Notes: generated from the sequence alone by a model not told the origin. DNA of 64,000 nt from JARRPM01 sp963765545 (GCA_963765545.1 CAVXWW010000004.1:744001-808000); one strand, 5' to 3'; counted from the first letter of the stretch, positions 8,874 to 18,532 are shown. Numbers and translations are program-made.

Positions 8874-9580
8874 ACCCTGCCCCGGGAAATGGTCATTTTA
8901 CAGCTGTAGCCGGTGTCCTGCGGTTGGTAGCGCGCATAAACCCTGTTAACGGTGAACGGAGAGGTAACCCGGTCGGATATAACCGTGGTGGCAATATTGA
9001 GCCACTGTCTTTCCGGCCCCACGCTCATCACATGCTGCACGGTGAGTCCTTCAGGTAGCACAAGCTTGAAGATCATTTGATGCTGGTCCCAGCCACATAC
9101 CTCCGTACCCAGTGGTGTTTCAACCTTGTGGTACTGGCCCAGGTAGAACTGGCATGTCAGTGCAAAATCCAGCTCCCGCTTGACCTTGATATTATTTTCA
9201 TCCTGCACAATTTCGAGTAGCTGCGACTGGGTAATCAGCTCGGCCATCTGTGCCAGGCCTATGATAGAGGCGCCGCTGTTGGTGGTCCCGGGGCCGCCTA
9301 TCAACACCGCGCCACCGGCCTGCTGGTAGACGCTGGTACCGGGTGTATGGCGCTGGGTCTGCTGACGCAGCTCCCTTACCAGGGTATTCAGTTTTGTCTG
9401 TATATTGTCGCTCTGACTGAAATCCAGTTCCCAGAAACCGCTGAAATCAGCCGCGCTATCTGCACTGTGGGCGACCGGGCGCGGCTGCGGCTGCGACTGG
9501 CTACTACCGCACCCTGTGATGCAAAGGCATAGTAGCAACGGCAGGAACTGGATCGCATGTTTGGGAATGATGGACTTCAT
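8852..9580 (-). CDS. Putative lipoprotein of unknown function
   Basis: 242 residues with a lipoprotein signal peptide: a hydrophobic segment ending in the lipobox LCITGC, so the cysteine near residue 24 would be lipidated. A proline/glutamine-rich linker follows (SSQSQPQPRPVA). The mature part is mostly predicted strand with several cysteines. No family was recognised. It is the first of a two-gene unit with the overlapping exported-protein gene at 7722-8873. Confidence 0.75.
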   Translation of the reverse strand: MKSIIPKHAIQFLPLLLCLCITGCGSSQSQPQPRPVAHSADSAADFSGFWELDFSQSDNIQTKLNTLVRELRQQTQRHTPGTSVYQQAGGAVLIGGPGTTNSGASIIGLAQMAELITQSQLLEIVQDENNIKVKRELDFALTCQFYLGQYHKVETPLGTEVCGWDQHQMIFKLVLPEGLTVQHVMSVGPERQWLNIATTVISDRVTSPFTVNRVYARYQPQDTGYSCKMTISRGRVCTTESQ

Positions 9581-9675
9581 GACGGCGCCTAGTGTACCTG
9601 ACCGGGGGAGAATGGAAATCTCCCGGCACCGAAACTTTTCAATTGTTCTGGCAAAATAACAAAAAGCGGGCGCGA

Positions 9676-10809
9676 TCAGCCAAATTGCGCCTCGCCTGCG
9701 GCCAGTCTTTTACCCAACTGCGCGAGCTGCACGGCACTGCAGCCCAGGGTCATCTCGTTCTGTCGCAGCCAGAGGCAGTAGCGCCACAGGGGATAGTCCC
9801 GGTCTATCCCTGCCCCTCCGTGCACATGCTGGGTAGCATAGCTCACCCTATGGCCGGTATCCCCGGCCCAGATCTTGGCGATCTGAACTTCTGTCGTCGC
9901 CGCCACATCACTGTCCAGCAGGGAGGCGGCCTGGTAGGTCGTGAGGCGCAGGCACTCAACATCCACATAGCAGTCCGCCATACGATGCCCAACTGCCTGG
10001 AAAGTCGCTACCGGCACACCGAATTGCTTGCGCTCGGAGGTGTAACTGGCTGCCATTCGCATTGCGCAGTCACTGGCGCCCAACTGGTGGGCACAGACAG
10101 CCGCGGTGACGCGCTCGGCGATCCAGACCATAATGGCCCCACCATCGTTTGCGCTCAGGATATTGCCAGCCGGCACCCGGACCGATTCCATCACCAATTC
10201 ACACTGGGGCTCGAAACTGGTCACCTGTAGTGGCTTCAGGGTCACCCCGGGTGCTGCGGGGTCGAGCAAAACCACTGCTATACCAGCGTCTAGTCGAGCA
10301 CCCAGCAGTATCATGTTGGACTGCTCGGCGAACGGCACTGCCGTTTTGGTGCCCGACAGCACCAGGTCCGTATCATCGAGTGTCGCCGTGACCGCAAGCG
10401 GGTCGGCGGGATCTTCATTCAGGTACTCTGACAGCGCCGCGGTTAACAGCACTTCGCCGCTGGCGGCGCCCGGTAGCAGGGCCTCTTTCATCGCTTCACT
10501 ACCGAAGCGCTGGATGGCTAAAGCGCCTGCCACGCAATGCATGATCGCAGGTACGGGTGCTATGCTGCGTCCGACCTCTTCAATGAACAGCGCCAGCTCC
10601 ATAAAACCAAAGCCCATGCCGCCATAGCGCTGATCTACCGCCACCCCGGGCAGGCCGGACTCCAGCAGCTGTTGCCACAGCGCCTCATCGAATCGGGCGG
10701 ACTGGTATTCATCGTAAGCGGCCAGTGAACCGGCGCTGACCTGCTCGGAAAGGATCTTACGCGCCAGGTCTTTAACCTCCTGTTGCTCCTGACTGAAGCC
10801 AAATTCCAT
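9676..10809 (-). CDS. Acyl-CoA dehydrogenase, degenerate (beta-type) subunit
   Basis: 377 residues with the acyl-CoA dehydrogenase fold; the C-terminal segment HGGAGIDRDYPLWRYCLW is characteristic. The YSEPxAGSDL motif of the middle domain is replaced by ALSEYLNEDPAD, as in the non-catalytic partner of heterotetrameric acyl-CoA dehydrogenases known from steroid degradation. It starts 15 bases after the canonical dehydrogenase gene at 10825-12012, so the two probably form one complex that introduces a 2,3-double bond in an acyl-CoA side chain. Electrons would go to ETF. Substrate is unknown. Confidence 0.88.
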   Translation of the reverse strand: MEFGFSQEQQEVKDLARKILSEQVSAGSLAAYDEYQSARFDEALWQQLLESGLPGVAVDQRYGGMGFGFMELALFIEEVGRSIAPVPAIMHCVAGALAIQRFGSEAMKEALLPGAASGEVLLTAALSEYLNEDPADPLAVTATLDDTDLVLSGTKTAVPFAEQSNMILLGARLDAGIAVVLLDPAAPGVTLKPLQVTSFEPQCELVMESVRVPAGNILSANDGGAIMVWIAERVTAAVCAHQLGASDCAMRMAASYTSERKQFGVPVATFQAVGHRMADCYVDVECLRLTTYQAASLLDSDVAATTEVQIAKIWAGDTGHRVSYATQHVHGGAGIDRDYPLWRYCLWLRQNEMTLGCSAVQLAQLGKRLAAGEAQFG

Positions 10810-10824
10810 ATCGCTACCTCGCTC

Positions 10825-12012
10825 TCAGCGGCCGGCGCGCGGCATCCACAGCCCCGCCGCCGAGATAATGTCGCGCTGAATTTCATTGGCTCCACCACCA
10901 AAGGTGATGATGGACGCAGTGCGGTACAGGCGCTCCAGCTTGCCGGCCTCCGCTGTGGTTTGCGCGCAACCTGCCCGCACCAGCCCGGACTGGCCGTAAA
11001 TCTCTCCCAGCATGCGGTAAATCTCGATGAACCCCTCGGAGCCGTAGACCTTAGCGGCTGAGGCATCTGCCATCTCCAGCACTTCTTCCGTCATCGCCCA
11101 GGACTGCTTGTACACAATCAGTTTCATGCATTCGATCAGGGCGCGGCAGCGGGCCAGGTTGTGCTGCACCCAGGGCTGGTCGATCATACGGCCACCTGCT
11201 GGCAGGGTGGCACTGCTGGCCCATCGCACTACCTGGTTGAACAACTGCGAGACCGGCCCGAAATTGATCAGGCTCAGTCGCTCCCGGTTCAGTTGCCCGG
11301 TGATCAGTTTCCAGCCACCGTGCAGCTCACCGACCAGGTGATCGTTACTCACCCGAATATTGTCGTAAAACGTGGCGTTGGTGCGCACTGCACCCAGCGT
11401 ATGCACCGGCGTGCAACTCCAGCCAGGATCGGAGTTGGGCACCAGGAACATCGAAATGCCCTTGTGCTTCTTGGGCGCGTTGGGATCGGTACGCACCGCA
11501 AGCCAGGTGTAGTCACAGAAGTGGGCGAGTGACGTCCACATCTTTTGCCCGTTGATCACCCAGTCGTCGCCATCGCGAACCGCGCTGGTTTTGAGGCTGG
11601 CCAGATCCGTACCCGCCCCGGGTTCCGAGTAACCAATGGATATCAGGAGTTCGCCCTTGAGTATTTTTGGTACCAGTTCGCGCTTGATCCAGTCGCTACC
11701 CTGCTCAGCCAGCACCGGGCCAACAGACTCGGTGGTCAGGAAGGGAAACGGATAGCCGGCCCTCATTACCTCTTCAACAAAGATGAACTGCTCCAGTGGC
11801 GTCATCCCTCGGCCACCCCAGGCCTGGGTCCAGCCAACGCCAATCCACCCATCGCGACCCATTTTTTGCAAGGCCTCGCGCCAAAGGGGACCACCGCCCT
11901 CCCCCATATCGCGTTCGCACTCCGCCGTCAGTTCCGGCGTCATCAGTTCCTTGAAATAGGCCCGCAACTCATCGCGCAATGCGAGTTGCTGTTCAGTGAA
12001 CTGTATGTTCAT
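10825..12012 (-). CDS. Acyl-CoA dehydrogenase, canonical (alpha-type) subunit
   Basis: 395 residues. The family motifs are intact: GYSEPGAGTDLASLKT (about 132-147) contacting flavin and substrate, VINGQKMWTSLAH after it, and the C-terminal FGGGANEIQRDII for FAD binding. It resembles FadE proteins of actinobacterial and proteobacterial steroid, terpenoid or branched fatty acid catabolism. It is the upstream member of a two-gene unit with the degenerate subunit; a gene for an LLM oxidoreductase follows further upstream on the same strand after 156 bases. Gene context suggests a multi-step acyl-CoA catabolic pathway. Confidence 0.9.
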   Translation of the reverse strand: MNIQFTEQQLALRDELRAYFKELMTPELTAECERDMGEGGGPLWREALQKMGRDGWIGVGWTQAWGGRGMTPLEQFIFVEEVMRAGYPFPFLTTESVGPVLAEQGSDWIKRELVPKILKGELLISIGYSEPGAGTDLASLKTSAVRDGDDWVINGQKMWTSLAHFCDYTWLAVRTDPNAPKKHKGISMFLVPNSDPGWSCTPVHTLGAVRTNATFYDNIRVSNDHLVGELHGGWKLITGQLNRERLSLINFGPVSQLFNQVVRWASSATLPAGGRMIDQPWVQHNLARCRALIECMKLIVYKQSWAMTEEVLEMADASAAKVYGSEGFIEIYRMLGEIYGQSGLVRAGCAQTTAEAGKLERLYRTASIITFGGGANEIQRDIISAAGLWMPRAGR

Positions 12013-12168
12013 TCGCGTCCCTCAAGGGTCGAGTGTCTCTATTCGCGCAAAAGTCTAGTCGCTTTGCCGTCACCCTGACACCCGCACCAGGGCCAAAAAG
12101 AGTGACGATTTCGCTCAGCTTAACAAAGCCGGGACTGCTTGCCGCCAGGCTATGTGCGCCCCCAATCT

Positions 12169-13176
12169 CTAGGCTTTTAACTCATCAATTATGCCTTTCC
12201 ACAGGGCATCGGGCGCTGCATAGGGAGCGTAGATCGCCAGTCGGTCAGCGTGCTCACCATATTTTTCCAGCAATCTGCCGGCTATCTCACCGGGTTCACC
12301 CTGGGTGGTGAAGGCTTCCAGGAAGGCGTCATCGATGTACTCTCCCAGCTCTTCCCAGCGCCCCTCCTTGGACAGGCGATTCAGCTCCGGCTGCAGATCG
12401 CCATAGCCCACCGCATCCATGGGTGGCTTGTAGGCCGGCGTTGATGCATAGAAACCCAGCAATCCCTTGACGCTACGGGTGGCTTCAGCCCTCGCCTCGG
12501 CGGTATCGCCGGTAATCACAATCGCATTGATCTGCAGGGTGTAGTCATCCCGCTGACGGCCCGACTTTTCCAGGCCGCGGTACACCGCAGGCAGCGCTGC
12601 ATCCGTAAGAAACGGCAGGTTGCTGAAGGGATGCACAATCAGCCCGTCCGCGACCTCGCCCGCCACTTCGGTCATCCGTGGTCCCAGAGCGCCCAGCATT
12701 ACCGGCGGCGGACCAAACGGATTCGGGCCGGGATTAAACATCGGTGTCATAAGGGTATGGCGGTAGTACTCGCCCTCAAATGCGAGTCGGCCGCCTTCCT
12801 GCCAGCAGGCAAATATCGCCTTGAGTGCCAGAATATATTCTCGCATGCGCGCTGCCGGCGGACTGAATTCTGTCCCGAAGCGGTTCTCGATATGAGCCTT
12901 GATCTGGGAGCCGATACCCAGCGAGAAGCGCCCCCTACTGAAAGTCTGCAGGTCCCAGGCCTGATACGCCAGGTGCATGGGGTTGCGTGGAAAGGCGACG
13001 GCGATTCCCGTGGCTATATCCAGCTGCGGGGCGTGCTCGGTAGCGAGCACCAGCGGGTAAAATGGATCCCAACTGCCCTCCAGGGTATACACCCCATCGT
13101 AGCCTATCCCGGCCAGGCGGGTCGCCTCGCTGGCCGCATCACCCAGTTGTGCGTAGAACGGACCGTCTATTTTCAT
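12169..13176 (-). CDS. LLM class oxidoreductase (TIGR03617-like, F420 or FMN type)
   Basis: 335 residues with the luciferase-like monooxygenase TIM barrel. TGIAVAFPRNPMHLAYQAWD and GRFSLGIGSQIKAHIENRFG match the LLM family, and the overall pattern matches the TIGR03617 group, which is predicted to use F420. Nothing in this window encodes F420 biosynthesis, so the cofactor is uncertain and FMN is possible. It is divergent from a second LLM gene 194 bases away and lies next to the acyl-CoA dehydrogenase pair, suggesting a shared catabolic role. Confidence 0.85.
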   Translation of the reverse strand: MKIDGPFYAQLGDAASEATRLAGIGYDGVYTLEGSWDPFYPLVLATEHAPQLDIATGIAVAFPRNPMHLAYQAWDLQTFSRGRFSLGIGSQIKAHIENRFGTEFSPPAARMREYILALKAIFACWQEGGRLAFEGEYYRHTLMTPMFNPGPNPFGPPPVMLGALGPRMTEVAGEVADGLIVHPFSNLPFLTDAALPAVYRGLEKSGRQRDDYTLQINAIVITGDTAEARAEATRSVKGLLGFYASTPAYKPPMDAVGYGDLQPELNRLSKEGRWEELGEYIDDAFLEAFTTQGEPGEIAGRLLEKYGEHADRLAIYAPYAAPDALWKGIIDELKA

Positions 13177-13370
13177 CGCTGTATTCCTGTGCGCACCAAC
13201 TCAATCACTACACGCGCAAATGCGTAGCACGCCACGTTAACCCAGTGCTTCGGCACCACCAACTGCCGCCGCTACTGTTACGCAACAATGCTGCGCTGGT
13301 TCAGAAAGGTGAACACACGTGCGATCCAAGTCGGCTAACATACGAGTCGCATACACAGGGGGTCATTGTT

Positions 13371-14255
13371 ATGAAAATAGGTATCTGCCTGCCGTACATG
13401 AAAGCGGGGTTGACGCGCGACGATTATATCGCCTGGTTCAAGGCGGTAGACGCCGGGCCATTCCACAGCGTGTGCTGTGGCGAGCGGGTACATGGGCCGA
13501 CCATGGACATGCGCATGGTTCTGGCAGCCGCGGCCATGGCGACACAACGAGTGGAAATAACACCCACCCTGTATGTATTGCCCATGCACAGTGCCACCCG
13601 GGTTGCGAAGGAGATCGCAAGCCTGGACATATTATCCGGCGGCAGGGTGAAAAAAGTAGCGGTAGGCTACGGCGGGCGGGAACAGGATTACGCGGCGGTG
13701 GGCGCGGCCTACCGGGGGCGCTATGGCCGAATGGACTGCCAGGTAGAGGAAATGCGCATGGTATGGCAAGGCCGCGAAATAGTGAGCGGTGCTGGCCCTA
13801 TCGGGCCTTCACCTACCCGCCCCGGCGGACCTCAGCTACTGGCAGGCGCAATGGGACCCAAGAGCATCGCCCGCTGCGCGAAGTGGGCGGACGGCCTGTA
13901 CGCATGGTCCGGCAATGGCGAGCAGCAAGAGTACACCCATGCTTTTGCCATGGCCGACGCCGCGTGGAGCGAAGCTGGAAGAGGTGAAAAACCATTCCGA
14001 ATGGGAGGCTTCTGGTACAGCCTTGCCAATGACGGACAACAAAAGCTATATGACTACATACACGAATACCTGGCGATTGCCGGGCCTGAAATCGCAAAAA
14101 TGATGGCCGAATCAGTTCATCGCAGCAGCCCTGAGGCCGTTAAAGAAGCCCTGGACAATGCCGAGGCGGCGGGTTGTGAGGAGGTATTCCTGGTCCCAGC
14201 CACCGCTGAATTGGCGGAGATCGGGCGCATCAGTGATCTACTGGCGGCTCGCTGA
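13371..14255 (+). CDS. LLM class flavin-dependent oxidoreductase
   Basis: 294 residues starting MKIGICLPYMKAGLTRDDY, the normal beginning of LLM proteins; a longer open frame back to 13062 has no family resemblance. The ATG is preceded by cacagggggtcattgtt. The motif ITPTLYVLPMHSATRVAKEI and GRVKKVAVGYGGREQDY fit the family. It lies divergent from the first LLM gene and upstream of ppdK on the same strand. Reaction and substrate are not known. Confidence 0.85.
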   Translation: MKIGICLPYMKAGLTRDDYIAWFKAVDAGPFHSVCCGERVHGPTMDMRMVLAAAAMATQRVEITPTLYVLPMHSATRVAKEIASLDILSGGRVKKVAVGYGGREQDYAAVGAAYRGRYGRMDCQVEEMRMVWQGREIVSGAGPIGPSPTRPGGPQLLAGAMGPKSIARCAKWADGLYAWSGNGEQQEYTHAFAMADAAWSEAGRGEKPFRMGGFWYSLANDGQQKLYDYIHEYLAIAGPEIAKMMAESVHRSSPEAVKEALDNAEAAGCEEVFLVPATAELAEIGRISDLLAAR

Positions 14256-14335
14256 ACAGGGCGTGGCGCCCAAAGGCGGTTAGCTCGCTGCCCGAGGAGC
14301 ACGTATTAGAACTCCCGCCGGGCTGCGCTTGCCGC

Positions 14336-14341
14336 TATAAT
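14336..14341 (+). promoter_or_regulatory. Candidate -10 element upstream of ppdK
   Basis: A perfect TATAAT hexamer 44 bases before the ppdK start codon. No good -35 hexamer sits at the usual 16-18 base spacing, so the call rests on the -10 alone. Confidence 0.35.
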
Positions 14342-14385
14342 CCTGCGAGGACCTGACACTACAATAATCACCTCGGGATACTTTC

Positions 14386-16992
14386 ATGGCCAAACGTGTA
14401 TATCTGTTCAACGAAGGCAACAAGGACGACAGGGAGTTGCTGGGCGGCAAGGGTGCCAACCTTTGCGAGATGACCAATCTGGGACTACCCGTTCCTTTCG
14501 GCTTCATCATTACAACCATGACCTGTAGAGAGTTTTTCCAGGCTGGCAACAAACTGCCCGCCCTGCTGGAACAGGAATACCGGGTTGCGCTGGATATCGT
14601 CGAAAAGAAAATGGGGGCCCGTTTCGGCGATCCGGAAAACCCGCTGCTGTTTTCCGTGCGCTCGGGTGCACCGGTATCCATGCCCGGAATGATGAATACC
14701 ATTCTCAATCTCGGCCTCAACGATGAGATTACCGCCGGGCTGGCCGAAAAAACCGGCAACCCGAGATTTGCCTACGACAGCTACCGACGTTTTATCCAGA
14801 TGTTCGCCAACGTCGTCATGGGTGTGGACGGTGAAAAATTCGAGCATGAGCTCGAGAAATACAAGTCCGACCACAATAAAACTCTCGATGTGGATATGAC
14901 CGCTGAAGACTGGCAGGCGATTGTCGGCATCTACAAGACACTGGTGGACTTCCCGGAAGACCCCTTCGTGCAGCTTAAAAAAGCGGTGGAGGCGGTATTC
15001 CTGTCGTGGCACACACCGCGGGCGATCGTCTATCGGGAGATGAACAACATATCCGAGGCGCTGGGCACCGCCGTCAATGTGCAGGCAATGGTATTTGGCA
15101 ACTTTGGTGAAGACTCCGGCTCCGGCGTTGCTTTCACCCGCAACCCCTCCACCGGAGACCACCACTTTTTTGGCGAGTTCCTGTTCAATGCGGCAGGGGA
15201 AGACGTGGTGGCCGGTATTCGCACCCCGCTTCCGGTCGAGGCACTCAAGGAGCAACAGCCAGAAGTCTACCAGGAATTGCACGACACCCAGGCCATGCTG
15301 GAAAAGCACTACCGGGACATGCAGGACCTGGAATTCACGGTACAGGAAGGCAAGTTCTACATGCTGCAGACGCGCAGCGGCAAACGCACCGGCCGCGCCT
15401 CGGTAAAGATCGCCGTCGATATGGTAAACGAGGGTCTGATCACCGAAAGCGAAGCCCTGATGCGCGTATCGCCGGAACATGTCGAAGCATTCCTGCACCC
15501 CATGGTCGATCCGGATGCCAAGACAGATATCGTGGCGACTGGCCTGCCGGCGAGCCCCGGGGGCGCCACCGGCCAGGTGGTATTTTCCGCGGAGGAAGCG
15601 GTGGAGGTATGCGCCGGTGGCGCCAATGTGATCCTGGTACGCCGTGAAACAACACCGGAAGATATACACGGCATGAAAGTCGCCCAGGGGATCCTCACAG
15701 AGCTGGGCGGAATGACTTCACATGCGGCGGTGGTCGCGCGCGGCATGGGCGTCTGCGCCATTACCGGTTGTGGTGGTATCTCGGTAAATTACAACGAGGG
15801 AATCTTCACCACGGATGAAGGCGTGGTGGTCAAGCGCGGGGACATTATTACGCTGGACGGCACCTCCGGTGAAGTCATGCTTGGGGATATTTCGAAAACC
15901 GAGGCCAGTTCCAGCGACGATTTTCAACTGCTGCTCTCGTGGGCAGACAAACACCGGCGGCTCAAAGTGCGCGCCAATGCCGAAACCCCCACTGACGCCG
16001 CCAAGGCCAGGGAGCTGGGTGCCGAGGGCATAGGACTGTGCCGCACGGAGCATATGTTTTTCGAGGCCGACCGTATCGACGTGATGCGGGCCATGATCCT
16101 TGCCGAAGACGAACAGGAGCGGCTGAAGTACCTGGACACACTGTTCACGTTCCAGCACTCGGACATTCTGGAGTTGTTCAAGGTGATGGACGGCCTGCCG
16201 GTGACAATACGCCTGCTGGATCCACCCCTGCACGAATTCCTGCCCCAATCGGAGGATGATATCGCCGCGCTGGCCGGGCGAATCGGTAAATCCGTGGACA
16301 CCATTCGCGCGATTGCCGAAGGACTGGAGGAGGTCAACCCCATGCTGGGCTTTCGCGGTTGTCGCCTGTCCGTGGTGTACCCCGAGATTACCGCCATGCA
16401 GGTGCGCGCCATCATCACCGCCGCGGTGGACGCCACTGAACAGGGCTTCAAGCCCTTCCCTGAAATCATGATCCCGTTGGTCGTCAACGTGCGTGAAATC
16501 CGCCTGGTAACCGATATTATCGAGGTGGCCATACGCGATGCACTCAAGGGCAAGACCGCGTCTATTCCCTACAAGATAGGTACCATGATGGAAACGCCAA
16601 GGGCTGCCCTGGGTGCGGACAGGCTGGCTGACGCAGTAGAGTTCATGAGTTTCGGCACCAACGACCTGACCCAGATGACCTACGGTTTTTCGCGCGACGA
16701 TGTGGGCAAGTTCCTGCCCGCCTACCTGGCTAAAAAGCTGGTCGAGAGCGACCCCTTCGTCTCACTGGACCAGCGCGCGGTGGGGCGCCTGATGGAGATT
16801 GCGGTGAAGGAAAGCCGCGCCCGCAAACCCGGTATAAAATACGGGATATGCGGTGAACACGGCGGCGACCCGCGCTCGATTCGCTTCTGCCACGAGCTCG
16901 GTCTGGACTACGTCTCGTGCAGTCCCTACCGGGTGCCCATCGCACGTATTGCCGCCGCCCAGGCCAATGTTGGTGAAGAGTTGCCGGACTGA
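14386..16992 (+). CDS. ppdK: Pyruvate, phosphate dikinase
   Basis: An 868-residue cytosolic enzyme that interconverts pyruvate, ATP and phosphate with phosphoenolpyruvate, AMP and pyrophosphate. It has the N-terminal ATP-grasp domain with GGKGANLCEM (about 21-30), the swivelling phosphohistidine domain with GGMTSHAAVVARGMG (about 440-455, the His being phosphorylated), and the C-terminal PEP/pyruvate TIM barrel ending in GICGEHGGDPRSIRF with the catalytic Cys. Full length for the family. It stands alone, convergent with the acyl-CoA ligase gene 7 bases away. Its role could be gluconeogenic, fitting growth on acyl-CoA substrates or acetate. Confidence 0.97.
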   Translation: MAKRVYLFNEGNKDDRELLGGKGANLCEMTNLGLPVPFGFIITTMTCREFFQAGNKLPALLEQEYRVALDIVEKKMGARFGDPENPLLFSVRSGAPVSMPGMMNTILNLGLNDEITAGLAEKTGNPRFAYDSYRRFIQMFANVVMGVDGEKFEHELEKYKSDHNKTLDVDMTAEDWQAIVGIYKTLVDFPEDPFVQLKKAVEAVFLSWHTPRAIVYREMNNISEALGTAVNVQAMVFGNFGEDSGSGVAFTRNPSTGDHHFFGEFLFNAAGEDVVAGIRTPLPVEALKEQQPEVYQELHDTQAMLEKHYRDMQDLEFTVQEGKFYMLQTRSGKRTGRASVKIAVDMVNEGLITESEALMRVSPEHVEAFLHPMVDPDAKTDIVATGLPASPGGATGQVVFSAEEAVEVCAGGANVILVRRETTPEDIHGMKVAQGILTELGGMTSHAAVVARGMGVCAITGCGGISVNYNEGIFTTDEGVVVKRGDIITLDGTSGEVMLGDISKTEASSSDDFQLLLSWADKHRRLKVRANAETPTDAAKARELGAEGIGLCRTEHMFFEADRIDVMRAMILAEDEQERLKYLDTLFTFQHSDILELFKVMDGLPVTIRLLDPPLHEFLPQSEDDIAALAGRIGKSVDTIRAIAEGLEEVNPMLGFRGCRLSVVYPEITAMQVRAIITAAVDATEQGFKPFPEIMIPLVVNVREIRLVTDIIEVAIRDALKGKTASIPYKIGTMMETPRAALGADRLADAVEFMSFGTNDLTQMTYGFSRDDVGKFLPAYLAKKLVESDPFVSLDQRAVGRLMEIAVKESRARKPGIKYGICGEHGGDPRSIRFCHELGLDYVSCSPYRVPIARIAAAQANVGEELPD

Positions 16993-16999
16993 GTCCTGC

Positions 17000-18532
17000 C
17001 TAGTCCTGTAACTGCTCCTTAAGGACGAACTTCAGCACCTTGCCCGCCGGGTTGCGCGGCAAGGCTTCCACCAGGTGCAATCGCAGGGGCAGCTTGTAGC
17101 GTGCCAGCGAGGGCTCGGCAAAGGCGCGCAGAGACTCCAGGTCCAGAGTCTTTCCCTCGTGCAGGGCCACCACAGCGGTTACCGCCTCACCCCACTTATC
17201 ATCGGGCAGGCCCAGCACCGCCACCTCGGCAATATGCTCGTGCCTATACAGAACGCCCTCGACCTCCGCCGGATAAACATTCTCCCCGCCGGAAATCACC
17301 ATATCCTTGAGCCGGTCGCAGATGAACAGGAAGCCCTCTTCATCGACATAGCCCACATCGCCGGAATGAAACCAGCCCTGGGCATCGATCGCCGCCGCCG
17401 TGGCGTCGGGCCGGTTCCAGTAGCCTTTCATGATATTGGGCCCGCGCAGGCAGATCTCCCCGCGGACTCCAGGCGGCACCTCGCGGTTCTCCTCATCCAC
17501 GATACGCGTATCGCTGAACAGCGGGGACTGCCCTGCGGAACCGAGCTTACTGACGCCGTAGTCAGGTGTAAGAAAGGCCGAGAACGGCGAGGTTTCGGTC
17601 AGGCCATAACCCTGGCAGAACGGCACCCCACGTGCAGCGTAAAGCTCTATCAAGGACTCCGGTACCGGGGCGGCACCGCAGATAATGGTCTCGATGGAGC
17701 TGAGGTCCGTGTCGGCAAACTGCGGTTGCTGGGACATGAACAGAAACATCGCAGGGGCACCAAACATATGGGTGACCCCGTAGCGCCCGATATTCTGCAG
17801 GGCCAGGCCCGCATCGAAGCCGCGCAGCAGCACCACGGTGGAACCGGTATGGAACGATCCTATGGTCATTACATTCAGCCCGCCGATATGAAACAGCGGG
17901 GCCGCGGTGAGAATGACGTCATCCCGTGACCCACCAAACGCCTGCATAGCGTTGATGTTATTCCAGATGACATTGCCATGGGTGAGCATAGCGCCCTTGG
18001 GCAGTCCGGTAGTACCCGAGGTGTACATGATAATGGCCACGTCGTGCTGATCCATGGCCACCGCGGAGGGCACGGGCTCAGCCCCGGCCCGCTCACTGGT
18101 GAGGTGGCGCCAGCCGGACGCTTCACTTTCGGACACAAAATATTCGCGGCAGCACAGGCCATCTCGCGCCGGCTCGATCACCGGGCGCAGCCCGTCATCC
18201 ACGACCAGGGTATGCACCCCCGCATCGTTGATAATAAAGGTCAGTTCCTCTGCCGTCAGGCGGAAGTTGAGGGGTACAAAGATCGCGCCCAGCGCCTGGG
18301 CGGCAAACATCGTCTCCAGAAGAGCTGGATGGTTGACACCCAGATAGCCCACCCGGTCACCCACACAGACACCACCCTCGCGCAGCAGGGTGGCCTGGCG
18401 GCGCACTCGCCCGGCGAATTCGGCGTAGCTGACCGCCTGGTCCTCAAATACCAGCGCCCGGCGCTCACCACTCAACTGGGCCCGCCGCAGCATCAGGGCG
18501 GCAATATTAGAATCGATACCGGGTCTGTTCAT
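17000..18532 (-). CDS. AMP-dependent acyl-CoA ligase (fatty-acid--CoA ligase type)
   Basis: 510 residues from the ATG at 18532, which has a GAGGAAA ribosome site; a longer open frame to 18688 is unlikely. The P-loop MYTSGTTGLPKGAML near 168-182, the adenylate motif YGLTETSP and the C-terminal catalytic lysine in NPAGKVLKF are all present. It belongs to the ANL superfamily and activates a carboxylic acid to its CoA thioester. Its acid is not identifiable; the neighbouring dehydrogenases and thioesterase suggest fatty or related acids. It is divergent from a cupin gene 184 bases away. Confidence 0.92.
   Translation of the reverse strand: MNRPGIDSNIAALMLRRAQLSGERRALVFEDQAVSYAEFAGRVRRQATLLREGGVCVGDRVGYLGVNHPALLETMFAAQALGAIFVPLNFRLTAEELTFIINDAGVHTLVVDDGLRPVIEPARDGLCCREYFVSESEASGWRHLTSERAGAEPVPSAVAMDQHDVAIIMYTSGTTGLPKGAMLTHGNVIWNNINAMQAFGGSRDDVILTAAPLFHIGGLNVMTIGSFHTGSTVVLLRGFDAGLALQNIGRYGVTHMFGAPAMFLFMSQQPQFADTDLSSIETIICGAAPVPESLIELYAARGVPFCQGYGLTETSPFSAFLTPDYGVSKLGSAGQSPLFSDTRIVDEENREVPPGVRGEICLRGPNIMKGYWNRPDATAAAIDAQGWFHSGDVGYVDEEGFLFICDRLKDMVISGGENVYPAEVEGVLYRHEHIAEVAVLGLPDDKWGEAVTAVVALHEGKTLDLESLRAFAEPSLARYKLPLRLHLVEALPRNPAGKVLKFVLKEQLQD

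Noticed and set aside
9600..9627. Hairpin CCGGGGGAGA / TCTCCCGG as a terminator
   Set aside because: It lacks a U-tract on either strand and lies in a leader region, so it is not supported as a terminator.
13062..13370. Upstream extension of the plus-strand LLM gene
   Set aside because: The added residues do not resemble LLM proteins and run across the promoter region shared with the divergent gene; the ATG at 13371 gives the family-typical start.
14485..15669. 394-codon open frame on the minus strand inside ppdK
   Set aside because: It is a shadow of the highly conserved ppdK gene on the plus strand. Its translation has no family resemblance, and long antisense frames are expected in GC-rich coding sequence.
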